64,000 nucleotides of DNA from positions 69,755,026 through 69,819,025 of the forward strand of contig NC_134096.1 of NCBI RefSeq assembly GCF_000715075.1, written 5' to 3'. Position numbers and translations under genes: made by a program. The notes beneath the pieces are model-generated. The model saw only the letters and a program-made list of their open reading frames with translations. It was not told where the DNA came from and made no database searches. This stretch comes from Nicotiana tabacum. Lineage: Eukaryota; Streptophyta; Magnoliopsida; Solanales; Solanaceae. This document shows positions 34,481-45,702 of this stretch, piece by piece. How positions within the stretch are numbered: position 1 is the first letter of the stretch; every line of letters begins with the position of its first letter.

Positions 34481-35085
34481 AACCTACCTTACACTCTACT
34501 ATTAATAAGGATGCATAGTAGCCTTCAAAGATGACTCTTTGGCCTTTAGACTCGCTTCGGCGACTTTGCCCTTTAAGTGACAAGGGGGTGAGCCTCTCCA
34601 AGCGGAAAGCGATAGTAAATCCCGAGCTTGCCCACGCTCATCCAAACCGGCCTAAAAAAGTGATCATAAAGCGATGCCCTTCCTTCCAATCCAAGCCGGT
34701 AAAGCCGCCCCTATATCTAACCACCTCTCACCCCGATCACATATTGGCACGTTCATGATGCATCATAATCAAAAGTCCGTAAAGTAAAGAAGGCCTATGC
34801 ATCAGTATACTGTTATGATCACATATTAGCTCGATTTTATTGACGACTTGAAGGCGAAGCCTTCTGTCTGATTCAATCTGATGCTTTCAAATCCGCTTAA
34901 AGAGTACTTTGGTGTCACTTAGTATAGAGAAGTGTCCCTTTTTGTTGTCTTCGTCCATCTTTTTTTCTTCCATGTTTTCCGTTGGTCAACAACCAACCAA
35001 AGTGCTCTGTACTTCTTCACTACTCGTACGAGCTTGATGGAGTTAAGCTGTATTGAGGGAATCGTTTTGTCTAAATCAATCAAGA
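34481..35085. other. Spacer between trnK and atp8
   Basis: No gene is recognised. The last ~150 bases (from about 34,936) are the 5' flank of atp8 and recur inverted at 63,605-63,830. Confidence 0.55.
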
Positions 35086-35160
35086 ATGCCTCAACTGGAT
35101 AAATTCACTTAGTTCACACAATTCTTCTTGTCATGCCTTTTCCTCTTTACTTTCTATATT
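34936..35160 (+). repeat. atp8 5'-end repeat, plus copy
   Basis: GTTGGTCAACAACCAACCAA, CTACTCGTACGAGCTTGATG, GAGTTAAGCTGTATTGAGGG and the first codons of atp8 recur in reverse complement at 63,605-63,830 with scattered differences. This is a dispersed inverted repeat that includes a gene start. Confidence 0.85.
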
Positions 35161-35556
35161 CATATATGCAATGATGGAGATGGAGTACTTGGGATCAACA
35201 GAACTCTAAAACTAAAGAACCAACTGGTTTCACACTGGGAGAACAAGATCCGGAGCAACGACCCCAACAGTTTGGAAGATATCTTGAGAAAAGGTTTTAG
35301 CACTGGTGTATCCTATATGTACTCAAGTTTATTCGACGTATCCCAATGGTGTAACACCGTCGACTTCTTGGGAAAAAAGAGGAAGAATACTTTAATCTCT
35401 TGTTTCGGAGAAATAAGTGGCTCACAAGGAATGGAAAGAAATATATTATATTTGATCTCTAAGTCCATACATAGCAATCCTGGGTGGGTCATCACTTTTA
35501 GGAATGACATAATGCTAATCCATGTTCAACACGACAAAGGAAGCATCAGTTTTTAA
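35086..35556 (+). pseudogene. atp8: atp8 (orfB), ATP synthase subunit 8, nonsense mutation
   Basis: From ATG at 35,086 the frame reads MPQLDKFT, then TAG at codon 9, then [40 protein letters not shown] and [20 protein letters not shown] to a stop at 35,556. The span is 156 codons, the usual length of plant ATP8. The N-terminal MPQLDKF and first membrane helix are diagnostic. Apart from the stop the frame is open, with missense changes. The functional subunit sits in the Fo part of ATP synthase. cox3 and sdh4 follow on the same strand. Confidence 0.95.
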
Positions 35557-36192
35557 TCTCACTATGACTTGGTCATTCGGAAGAGCAATTAATTCGATCA
35601 GAACAGTGGAATGGAAGGCAGTAAAAGAATTAAATACTCCTTTCTTTTCCAATCGCCCCACGAAGACAGACGTTTGGAAAGGTTCTCGAGATTCTCAATC
35701 GCTCTTTTTAGTGGGGAGGAATTGTGCGGGAAGGGAGCGATAGCAAGCCGAGCCACTAGTAGAGTAAGCCCTTCCCACGTGTCAAGTTGAATATGAATAA
35801 ATGAATTCAGCATCAACCAGAGAGATCAACCTGTGCTTTTGAGTTGAGGCCGTTGGAGGCGCAGATTGAACTAATCCGCGACCAGCAAGTTTTCTGAAAG
35901 CTAACTGAATGGAATTGTTACTTTCAAAAAATCTTGCTTCAAATCACAGGAAGAAGGTCTATCTTCCCACGTAGTTCGTCGGTCAAACCAACGATTCTCT
36001 TCTCAAAGTAATAGAGAGAGTATTTTTCTAGTTAGACTTCTATCAATGGAATGAAAGAACCATCCCTTCCTATTTCTTTGTTTGTCCTGTCAGATAGAAA
36101 GAAAATTAGACCCCAAAGAGCCCTTCTTTACTTTACTACTTTAGGGGGTGGGGGTGAAGGGGGGTTTACATAGAACCGAGGCAAAGTGGTTT
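35557..36192. other. Spacer between atp8 and cox3
   Basis: No gene is recognised. It would be the intercistronic region of an atp8-cox3-sdh4 transcript unit. An in-frame ATG at 36,148 extends cox3 upstream, but the conserved start is 36,193. Confidence 0.5.
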
Positions 36193-36990
36193 ATGATTGA
36201 ATCTCAGAGGCATTCTTATCATTTGGTAGATCCAAGTCCATGGCCTATTTCGGGTTCACTCGGAGCTTTGGCAACAACCGTAGGAGGTGTGATGTACATG
36301 CACTCATTTCAAGGGGGAGCAACACTTCTCAGTTTCGGCCTCATATTTATCCTATATACCATGTTCGTATGGTGGCGCGATGTTCTACATGAATCCACGT
36401 TCGAAGGACATCATACCAAAGTCGTACAATTAGGACCTCGATATGGTGTTATTTTGTTTATCGTATCGGAGGTTATTTTCTTTTTTGCTCATTTTCGGGC
36501 TTCTTCTAATTCTTCTTTGGCACCTACGGTAGAGATCAGAGGTATTTGGCCCCTAAAAGGGATTGCGGTTTTAGATACTTGTGAAATCCCTTTTCTTAAT
36601 ACCCTTATTCCCCTTTTATCCGGAGCTGTCGTAACTTGGGCTCATAATGTTATACTCGCGGGGAAGGAAAAACGAGCAGTTTACGCTTTAGTAGCTACCG
36701 TTTCACTGGCTCTAGTATTCACATGCTTTCAAGGAATGGAATATTATCAAGAACCCTTCACTATTTCGAATAGTATTTATGGTTCTACCTTTTTCTTAGC
36801 AACTGGCTTTCATGGTTTTTATGTGATTATAGGTACTATTTTCTCGATCATATGTGGTGTTCGCCAATATTTTGGTCATCTGACCAAGGAGCATCACGTT
36901 GGCTTTGAAGCAGATGCATCGTACTGGCATTTTGTAGACGTGGTTCGGTTATTCCTATTTGTCTCTATCTATTGATGGGGAGGTATATGA
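36193..36990 (+). pseudogene. cox3: cox3, cytochrome c oxidase subunit III, late nonsense mutation
   Basis: The frame from [20 protein letters not shown] runs through [40 protein letters not shown] and [18 protein letters not shown] to [15 protein letters not shown]. Then TGA replaces the first Trp of the WWGGI ending. Length and seven-helix pattern match plant COX3. Other conserved positions have changed, such as a histidine lost in the TWAHNVIL region. VVRLF retains an arginine codon that I remember as edited to Trp in plant cox3 mRNA, pointing to DNA rather than cDNA origin. It overlaps sdh4 at the 3' end. Confidence 0.95.
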
Positions 36991-37278
36991 AGGAAGGAAT
37001 CAGTGGATTGAGGAATAAAAGCTCGAAGACAAAGAGAACTGGGCTTTTCCAAAGAATTACTGCAGTTTTCCCACTCCCTTTGATTATCATATACAAAAAG
37101 GTCTCTTCCACTTTCCTACCAAATCTCTCTCTATTCTGGCACATAAATGAAGGGATCGAAGAGATTATGGCAAACATGTTCACCAAGAAATGACCCGAAA
37201 TTGGATCTTGGTCTATTTGAGATTGTTCCTTTTAATCGTAATCAAAGATGTTTTCTTGTATCTCGTTTCTTTTCTGAA
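36987..37278 (+). pseudogene. sdh4: sdh4, succinate dehydrogenase membrane anchor, frameshifted
   Basis: Starting in the last codons of cox3 (ATG at 36,987) the frame gives MKEGISGLRNKSSKTKRTGL, FQRITAVFPLPLIIIYKKVS and LPNLSLFWHINEGIEEIMAN. Then a one-base loss shifts the reading to a stop at 37,191. The lost C-terminal part, with HQEMTRNWILVYLRLFLLIV and KDVFLYLVSF, is visible in the next frame. The cox3-sdh4 overlap is usual in angiosperm mitochondria. The true stop may lie as far as 37,315. SDH4 anchors complex II and helps bind ubiquinone. Confidence 0.9.
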
Positions 37279-37539
37279 AAAAAAACCTAATGGATCGAAC
37301 TTAAACTCCGGGTGACTGCATCGCCCCAGCAGAGTCACTCTGACGCAGAGGGCTCTGAGAAGCGCAGTACTTCCGTAACTGATTTCTTTGTAGGTGATGG
37401 GGCATAACGTACTCCGGTCTCCCTTGGCAATAGTTTTGTTTCTGATGTCTGCCTTGATGAGTGGGAGAGGTATCCAAATTAGGATATCACTACAGACAAG
37501 GGCTTCACAGGAAATAGCAATCATACTAACTGCACTACC

Positions 37540-38232
37540 ATGAATATCCTTCGTCCCTTATCTCCTCGTCTTCGAGGAAGGGTCTTTTCCCTTCTCATTT
37601 TTTTTGGTGTTCTTGGCTTCGCTTCTCTATTAATAAAATCTTATAGTCTAAATTTTGATATCTTATTGGGGCACTTATACCAACGAATTCTTGTTCACTT
37701 GGTTGTTAGTCAGTTCGGGTGGTATTCCGGAGGTTTCCTACTTGTAATGATTTTTGTGGGTCTTGATCTGGAAAATAAGATGATGATGGCTCCTTCGGGG
37801 GCCTCTGGTTCAGGATCAGGTGAGAGCGCTAGAGAAAGGGGCTTTAGGTGGACTGATTTATTTGGAAGCAGTTCCCCTGGTAATTTCGAAGCCAGTCTCA
37901 ACCAACCGGCCACGGGCTCTCCCAACCCTGGTGAACCCACAACGCCTATTGCTGAGGTTTATCATCCATTACAAGAGGACGGATAGAGGCGTCAGGAGCT
38001 CAGTGATCTTCTTAGCATAAATACTATCAAGCGTCCCTTGCCCAAAGATATTTATGAGGCAATAATTGAGACCCAATTCCAAACGGAGCTTAAGATAGAG
38101 GAAGCCCTTCATTCGGACAGGGTTCAAGAAGATTCCATTTTAGAGAAAAGGCACCAGATTAGGGGGTGCTCTTCTATCCTAAAGGTAGAGCATTCTCATT
38201 GGATACGTACTTGGACCACCTTTAGCAAATAG
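37540..38232 (+). pseudogene. Chimeric mitochondrial ORF with an sdh3-like start
   Basis: The first codons MNILRPLSPRL match the start of sdh3 (compare 28,615), and the matching DNA spans about 35 bases around the ATG. After that come two hydrophobic segments (FSLLIFFGVLGFASLLI and GGFLLVMIFVGL), a glycine/serine linker, and a soluble tail with RWTDLFGSSSPGNFEASLNQ. A TAG at 37,984 interrupts it, but the same frame continues as RRQELSDLLSINTIK and PKDIYEAIIETQFQTELKIE to 38,232, 231 codons in all. I recognise the tail only as a conserved hypothetical of plant mitochondrial ORFs. Chimeras of a gene start plus a membrane segment are a known class in mitochondria. Confidence 0.5.
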
Positions 38233-38700
38233 AGAACCAGGGGACCCATCAGAGCCTGTCTTATAAAAGGCTTATGGATGAAATTTCTAAGGAGAAATTA
38301 GAACTAGGCTTTGATGGAAAAAGAAATGAGAGACTGGTAGAGCTCATCTTTGTCAGCGGCATCCTCCCTTCTATCTATCTTGAATTGAATTATGGAGGTG
38401 CAATTTATTTAGAGGAGGTGGGTTCGAGAAGAAAAGCCATGTACTATTATATGGTGTAATTCTAGATCTCATTCGTATTACAGTGGTTTGGGCTTAGATG
38501 TGGCCTTTCATTCCTTAGGGAGTGAGAGGGTAAAGGGGAAAGGGTGGGTGGCCCCCTACAAGTTCTTGAAGTCGGATGGAACGAAAACGCATATAGGAAA
38601 CGAAACTCAGACCTATGGTGCCATATAAGATAAGCATTTCCTGATCGGGTAAAGATTTCGAGATTATAATTGAGTGAGGGAAGCGGTTCCTCCATAATAG
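38233..38700. other. Mitochondrial-type spacer up to insertion site
   Basis: It holds a short unrecognised frame (38,274-38,459). Its last five bases, AATAG, are the left target duplication of the next element. Confidence 0.5.
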
Positions 38701-41700
38701 TGTCACAACCCCAAATTCCCTCTGTAGAATGTCGTGATGGCATCTAGTCTCTAAGACTAGGCAAGCCTATCAATGCGGAATAACAATAGAAATATGAAAT
38801 AAATAAGTCTGCAATTCACTCCCAAAACCCGGTAGAAATAAGTCACAAGCTTCTAAGAATTTATCCTCAATGTCTCTATATTTGTCAGAGTCCAAAAACA
38901 ATAAGGAAACAACATAATAAGGGTAGAAGGGGACTCCGGAGTCTGCAGACGCTGGCAGATATACCTCGAAGTCTTCGTACACAGGTAACTCACTGATGTC
39001 TGGGCTGGTGGGATGTACATGGATCTGCACAAAAAGATGTGCAGAAGCGTAGTATGAGTATACCACAACGGTACCAGTAAGTGCCAAGCTTAACCCCAGT
39101 AGAGTAGGGACGAGGTCAGGTCAGGCCCTACTAGAATAATAAAAGACATGGTGAAATGTATAACAATATAATAAAAATAAAATGACAATGGAAATGAATC
39201 AAGTAAATAGTATGTCACCATTTAACTATATAGAATAAGGGCAAATAATACCTCGCGTAAACAAAACAGAATTTTTTTCAACTTTAAGAAAATCACAACA
39301 ATAATTAAAGGCAACTGTGGCCATAAATAAATATCAACAAGGGCACTCCCGAGGTACCGCCTCGTAGTCCCAAATAATAAATAAATTCACAATATCTCAT
39401 TTTCTTATATCATCGCGGGAGCCTTCAAAATCAATTTTAAAGAAAATATTTTTCCCGAAATAGCATCCTGCATTTTAGCCACCCTTATCACACCGCATGA
39501 CTTCTAGTAGTTCCCCTACTAACCACGCGTATCAAGCCACCCTTATCTCAATGCACGCATTTCAACACCCAAACCTTATATCACCGCATGCGTATCAATA
39601 TCACAATTTGCACCTCAAGTGCCCAAATATTTCAACTTGCTAAAATAAATCAACAACCAGAATATTTTCCACAATAAGGAGCTCACGACTCAATCACAGT
39701 AAATACAAAAGTCTTCACAAAATATTCAGCAAAATAATATCCATTATTTCCACAATACGGAGCTCATTGCTCAATCACAATGAATACAAAAATCTTCATA
39801 AAATCTTCAGCAAAAGTAATATTTCCACAAATTAAACATGTTGACTTAACATCCAATTATTAAATGTAAAATTCTTTATTTTTAATAATATTTAATTTAA
39901 GAAAATTCAACCTTCAAATAATGCACAAAATAAAAGAAAGCAAAGTTTCAACTAAACAGGTAAAAATAATTAGTAGGAAAATGTCAGGCAAATTTAAGAA
40001 TATAAAATAGATCAATGATGATGAATATAACAGGATAAAATAATTTAATTAATATGCATCAATAAGCTACACAATTTAAGGACATAATCTTTCATATTTA
40101 GCCCGTGTACACACTCGTCACCTCGTGCACACGACTTTCAACACATTACAATGATCGCATCAATAACAATCCTAGGGGAAATTTCTCCCACACAAGGTAA
40201 GACAAGTCTTACCTCGACTTGCTCCAATTTAATCCACTAGTAGGCCTTTTCCTCGATTATCCAACTTTGAATGGCTCAAATCTAGCCAAAATAATTCGAT
40301 ATAGTCAACAAAGATTATAGGAATCAATTTCATAAGAAAATACTACATTTTTCAATAAAATCCAGAATTAACTCAAAATTCGCCCGTGGAGCCCACATCT
40401 TGGAATCCGGCGAAAGTTACGAAATATGAATGCCCATTCAACCAAGAGTCTAACCATACTATTTTTACTAAAATCCGACATCAACTCGACCCTCAAATCT
40501 TCAAATTAAACCAAGAGGGTTTTCTAAATCTTCCAACTTAATTCACCAATTAAATGTTAAAAACAATCATGGATTCCGGTAATTTGACCAATATTGAGTT
40601 AAGAACACTTACCCCATTGTTTTTCTTAAAAATCTCCCGAAAATTTCCTCTTCCCGAGCTCTAATTCATCAAAACTGTCCCATTTTCAGAACTTAAACTT
40701 TCTGCCCAGGCTTTTTCTTCTATGCGATCGCGGCCAAATGCACGCGATCGCGAAGAACAAAATAAGGTTGCCCAGAATTAAACTTATGCGATCGCGGATA
40801 ACTTCACGCGATCACGAAACATAGCATTCCCAGACCTACACGGTCGCGGACTCATCCACGCGATCACGAAGGGTTAAGCGCGTGGACCAGCTTCTGCCTC
40901 GTTTCCTCTTCGCGAATGCGGTCTTGGCCATGTGTTCGCATAGTACAGCTTGCCAAACCTACGCGATCGCGGACTTGCCCACGCGATCACATAGCACAAA
41001 TTTTCCAGCTGCCCAATTTAGTCTTAGTGCAAATTTGTACCTTCTCACGCGATCACATAGAAGGAAACCAGACACTAGATTTCAGAAACTCTAAGTGCAA
41101 ATGTTTGGTCTGTTAACCGTCCGAAACTCACCCGAGGCCCGGGGACCTCAACTAAATATACTAACAAGTCCTAAAACATGATACCAACTTAGTCAAAACT
41201 TCAAATCACATCACACAATGCTAGAAACATGAATCACACCCCAATTCAAGCTTAACGAAAACTAACATATTCCAACTTTTATATTCGATGCCGAAACCTA
41301 TCAAATCAAGTCCGATTGACCTCAAATTTTGCACACAAGTCATAAATAACATAACTGAGCTATAAACATTTTTGGAACTGAATTCTGACCCTGATATCAA
41401 AAAGTCAACTCCCCGGTCAAACTTCCAAACTTAAATTCCTATTTTAGTCATTTCAAGTCTAATTTAATTACAGACTTCCAAATAAAATTTTGAACACGCC
41501 CCTAAGTCCAAAATAACCATACGGAGCTGTTAGAATCATCAAAATTGTATTCCGGGGTCGTTTACACATAGGTCGACATCCAGCCAACCTTTTCAACTTA
41601 AGTTTTGAACTTTGGAACTAAGTGTTCCAATTCATTCTAAAAACCTCATCGGACCCGAACTAACTACCCCGGCGAGTCACATAATAATTATAAAGCATAA

Positions 41701-41761
41701 ATTGAGTAGTAAATGAGGGAACGGGGTGGTAATACTCAAAACAACCGACCGGGTAATTAAA
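38701..41761 (-). mobile_element. Solo-LTR-like element inserted in mitochondrial-type DNA
   Basis: The plus strand starts TGTCACAACCCC and ends CCGGGTAATTAAA, the decayed complement of a TGTAATGACCCGG start. The flanks are AATAG at 38,696-38,700 and 41,762-41,766, an exact 5-base duplication. The first 60 bases are the reverse complement of the right end of the 1,375-4,196 element (AGTCTCTAAGACTAGG versus its complement), so both belong to one nuclear family. It has no coding region. Its presence shows the surrounding mitochondrial sequence is in the nucleus. Confidence 0.88.
40722..41065. repeat. GCGATCGCG palindrome array inside the solo LTR
   Basis: Variants of GCGATCGCGG...CACGCGATCACGAA recur about six times, spaced 30-60 bases apart. 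The units are CpG-rich and palindromic, in contrast to the AT-rich surroundings. Several copies show CGATCACG in place of CGATCGCG. Confidence 0.8.
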
Positions 41762-43956
41762 AATAGCTATGAAAAAGGGAAGTGGAATTTCACCACGGAA
41801 AGTCAGGAAGAATTGTGGTTCAACTCTACAGCATGGTTAGAGAAACACCACAAGCCAATCGACCAACAAATAGATATGCTTCACTGAATAAAGAGATAGA
41901 ATCCAGCTTTTGTTTGTTATCAAGAGTGCAAGTTCCCAACATCGCTCCGGTTGGAATTAGAGAAACTAAGTTCTTTTCGGTATGAGAAAATAACCAATCC
42001 TGAATAAGGGATAAGTCAGGTGTGTATAGACTATGGCATCATTAAGCCATTTTAATTAAGTATGAAATGTGTTGTTTCAAAATAGCTAAGGGAAGTTTGG
42101 TCGGACACCTGATCTTTGGTCATATAGCCGTGTGAGAAGTCTGGTACTCTATTCAGAAGAAAATTCCCTGATCGTCTGTCATATGCGCTGCCCATATCCT
42201 AAGCCTACTTAGAAGGGACTCAATAACGGAGATATTCTTTGACACGCGGACCTAGTTTCCACCAACCCAGATGTACCCGATTCAGTGATGACACTGACGG
42301 TACTATCCCATTATTTTTGGCTTAGGGCTTGATGCTTAGTTTCCTTCTAACTTAGTACCGATCTTTATTGTCCGATTTGCTTTCTTAGTGCTAACACCCT
42401 CGTATGCCGATCAACCAATGAAGTGGCAGAAGAACCTATTTGATAGTAATCTAGAAGGAACTTCAGAAAAAGAATGAAAAGTAAGGAACGAAGTGCTCGA
42501 CTAAACAAGCAACGACTGACGAGATAGGGGCGCGCTAGCGCTCAAGCCTATTCTAATAAGGGCGTTAGCATATCCATTTTCTTGCCGGGGCATATCGGTT
42601 TAAAAATTGGAAAATATGGAGAGTCACAGAACGAACATGGTGCGGAAATTGGAGGTGTTGAAAAAAGGCGAATATTGAGATGTTGGAAGATTTTTTAATG
42701 AACTTTCCATGATTCAACCAATTTGCCATATTGATACAGCACAGCTACTTGAACGGTGAAGAAGCAGCTACCAAGTAGAGAAAAAAGAGAAAGAGTGAAT
42801 GCAGTCCGGGTTCTAGTCTTAAGCAAGACAGAAGTAAGGCTTTCAAGCGTGTAGTGAGTCCTAAATCAGAGTGGAGAAATTCGCAAGGGTTCTATCCTAT
42901 GGTGATCCATTGGGCCTTTCGAACATTAGCTGCCTTTTTCAAGGTTTAAGCCTTAGCAATCTCAGTTTGATGCTGCCAATCCTTAGCAAACTTGTAAGCA
43001 GAGGGGCTCATTCCTGTGTAGCCGGCCACAACCATGTGGGGAGCCAAAGGTTGCTGGCCTATCGCTAACTCGAACAGACAGATGCAGAGAAGTTTTACAA
43101 TTTTTAGCAAAATTGTGCTACGTCCAGCAGTTGCACACGGTTGGCACTCACAAAGTGCCCCATGGAGCGGTACTCCTCCAATAATGCATTTATCCTTTCG
43201 GCCATCTGCCCTAACTGAAATGGGGATGAAGACCCGTGGAGAAGTTCAACTTTGATTTGACCCCAAGAGTTTGAATACTTCTATTCAGAATCTTCCTGTG
43301 AACCTGAAACATTAAGTTATTCAGTCGTGTAGCGTCACAAGTCTACAAACCTTATGTTGAGGAAGAAAGATGAGTATCAATTTGGCATGGAAGTGAAGAA
43401 AGCATTTCATGAAATCAAGGATGAGCCCTATTTTCCTTTCGCCCAAAGAGTTTTTACTATTCAACTTCATCAAACAAACTGGAGTTAGGACAACTTTCTT
43501 TTCTGGGTATGGCCATATCCGTTGGTGCCATATTTTTCCTTACGATGGGTGGGTTCTATAGGTGTTGCTTGGATTCGGACTAATTGTCATATCCTTTCCT
43601 TGTGTTGACGAAGCTTTTGACCTTGTTGGCCCAGAACGGTAGCATGGTCTTCTATTTATCGAGTAATTCTCTACCAACGATCATCAGCTCTACGGGACTT
43701 CTATATTGTTTTGCTCCCATCAGTGTGTCTAAAGTGGAAAAAGAAATAGATATAGTTCAAAAGAAGGTTATGAGACTTGTTAAGTCATCAAATGAACTTA
43801 AAAATGAATTATTTCTCATTGGGAGCTGGCTGTAATAGGACATCGAGCATTTTGACCCCCAACGAGAAAGGAATGGGCATTTTCGGGTAGGGGGCGGTTT
43901 AGTTTCAAGGCCCTCACAGCAGGGAGAGGCAGTTGTCATTTGAAAGGAAAGGCTCT
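41762..43956. other. Mitochondrial-type spacer, no gene recognised
   Basis: It contains a second copy of the short GCGTTAGC...TTTTCTTGC repeat (42,520-42,605) and several short open frames (42,871-43,068; 43,584-43,835) without recognisable domains. Confidence 0.5.
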
Positions 43957-44026
43957 TTGTATAGAATTTGAACCCGTGACTTTTGGCGTGACAGACCAGC
44001 ACTCTAACCGACTGAGCTATTTCCCC
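43957..44026 (-). pseudogene. trnD(GUC)-like tRNA relic
   Basis: On the minus strand GGGGAAATAGCTCAGTCGGT, TAGAGTGCTGGTCTGTCACG and CCAAAAGTCACGGGTTCAAA form an acceptor 5' strand, D arm and anticodon arm with GTC in a seven-base loop. The T stem (ACGGG with TCTAT) no longer pairs and the 3' acceptor strand is not recognisable. I call it a decayed aspartate tRNA. The anticodon assignment depends on a four-base-pair stem. Confidence 0.65.
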
Positions 44027-45702
44027 CTCTCGTCGCTACTTTGATTTAAAAGTAACCTGCCGGCCTATTAGTTTACAAAATCAGCGTCAGAGACTATTCT
44101 TAGCAGTTGCACTAATGTTGTTAGCCTTTGGTACTTTAGTAGGGCTTGCATACAAAGGGCTTGCAGGGTGAATGGCATTCTGTTGTACTACTAACACTAG
44201 TTGTACTAGAGTAGTTTAGTAGCGCCTTTTGAATCAAATAGGCTCACCCTTTCTGAAAGGCGAACAGCCTTCTTTGCAAGAAAATATATAGCCCCCGCCC
44301 CTTTGAGTCGTTGTGAGCCGGAAAGCGTACTGACTGTTTGAGTCACGAAAGGAACAAGCAACGGATTGATAGCGCTAACGTGCTCAAGCCTATAGCGTTA
44401 GCCTCGCACATCCGTTTTCTTGCTTGCTTAATCTTAATATTATTATAATAATAATATATATAAACAAAGAATAAAATCCTTTTTTATCCAATTGTTCATT
44501 CCTGGGAAGAGAAAGAAGCAGATAGAGCAAGGGCCGCTACAATTGCTTTAGCACTAAGTCTCTCAAGCCTTGCCTTTTTACATGTCTCCCGGAGAAGATT
44601 AAGAGCTGAAAGCGAATTCCCAATTATCTGATACTGGATCAGTAGAAAAACCTTTGTCATTACAATAGGAAATAGATGTGAAGCTGTTCATTTATCCAAT
44701 TGAGATTGCAATAATTTCTTTTGCGAGAAGAGAAATAAGAGCTTGAACATGAGTTGTTGTCGATATTGGCAACATTTTAGGGAGCTCTTTGGGAGCGAAA
44801 TGACTGACGCGCTAGGAGTAGTCTTTAAGAGCCTGTTTTTGAGTCACCCGGTGAATTTACCAACCCTGTTCGACTTCATCGCTATGCCCGTTACCTCTTC
44901 AATGGGAGCAGGTTGACTACATAGGGTTCCCCCTAATTGCACTCAAGCTTCATTTTATGCAATCTGGAGCGAAATTCACTAGAACTAGAAGGAGTGAATA
45001 GCTACAATTGCTTTAGTGAGTCTTAGGCCCCTAACCGAAAATACGCTATTTGGACTACAATGACTTTTGCACCAACTCTTCTGGAAGCAGGGGCCGAAAC
45101 AATGCTTTAGCGGTAGGAGTAGAATCCCCTTTTGATTTGGAAGGTTGATATAGCAGAAATTCAAGTTTTAGACCCCTCCCTATCAATCTAAGAAACAGGC
45201 CTTCAAACATATTTTTACGGCCAATGCTGAGATTCTTTAGTTCGACGACCCAGGCTTTGTCTCGGAATGCTAAGATTGAGAACACTCCTAGCCCCAAAGC
45301 TCTTTGACCTTTCCTCTATTAAACAGCTCAGCAACTTGGGAAAGAGCTTGCCCATTGCACACTAATTGATCCGATAAAGCAAAGCAACCTAGCCCACAGC
45401 TCTTTGTGTTGGGGCTTGATTCCCAGCCGAGATAACTATTTCATACCTCCCATGATCCTTGAAATTGCCAGTTGCCAAGGTTTTCTTGCTTGCCTTCTAC
45501 AGCTTAATCCGCAGGCGAAGGAGCAGCATAAAGAGCTTTTGCGGTAGCAGGTCTCAAGGGAGACTAGCTCTACAGAGCCTTACTTCTTGGGATACTGTGC
45601 CATAAATGGGAATAGGTCCATACGATCGAATATGGTCTCTGCCAATCAGTGAGGAGGCCTTTACGCCTGTCCTTGAAGGTTTTCAGTGCCAGTAAGGAAA
45701 AT
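44027..45702. other. Mitochondrial-type spacer, no gene recognised
   Basis: It contains a third copy of the CATCCGTTTTCTTGC repeat (44,365-44,430) followed by an AT-rich ATTATTATAATAATAATATA tract. AAAAT at 45,698-45,702 is the left target duplication of the next element. Confidence 0.5.

Noticed and set aside
36148..36975. cox3 starting at the upstream ATG (36,148) as an intact gene
   Set aside because: The family start is MIESQ at 36,193, and the conserved WWGGI ending is cut by TGA.
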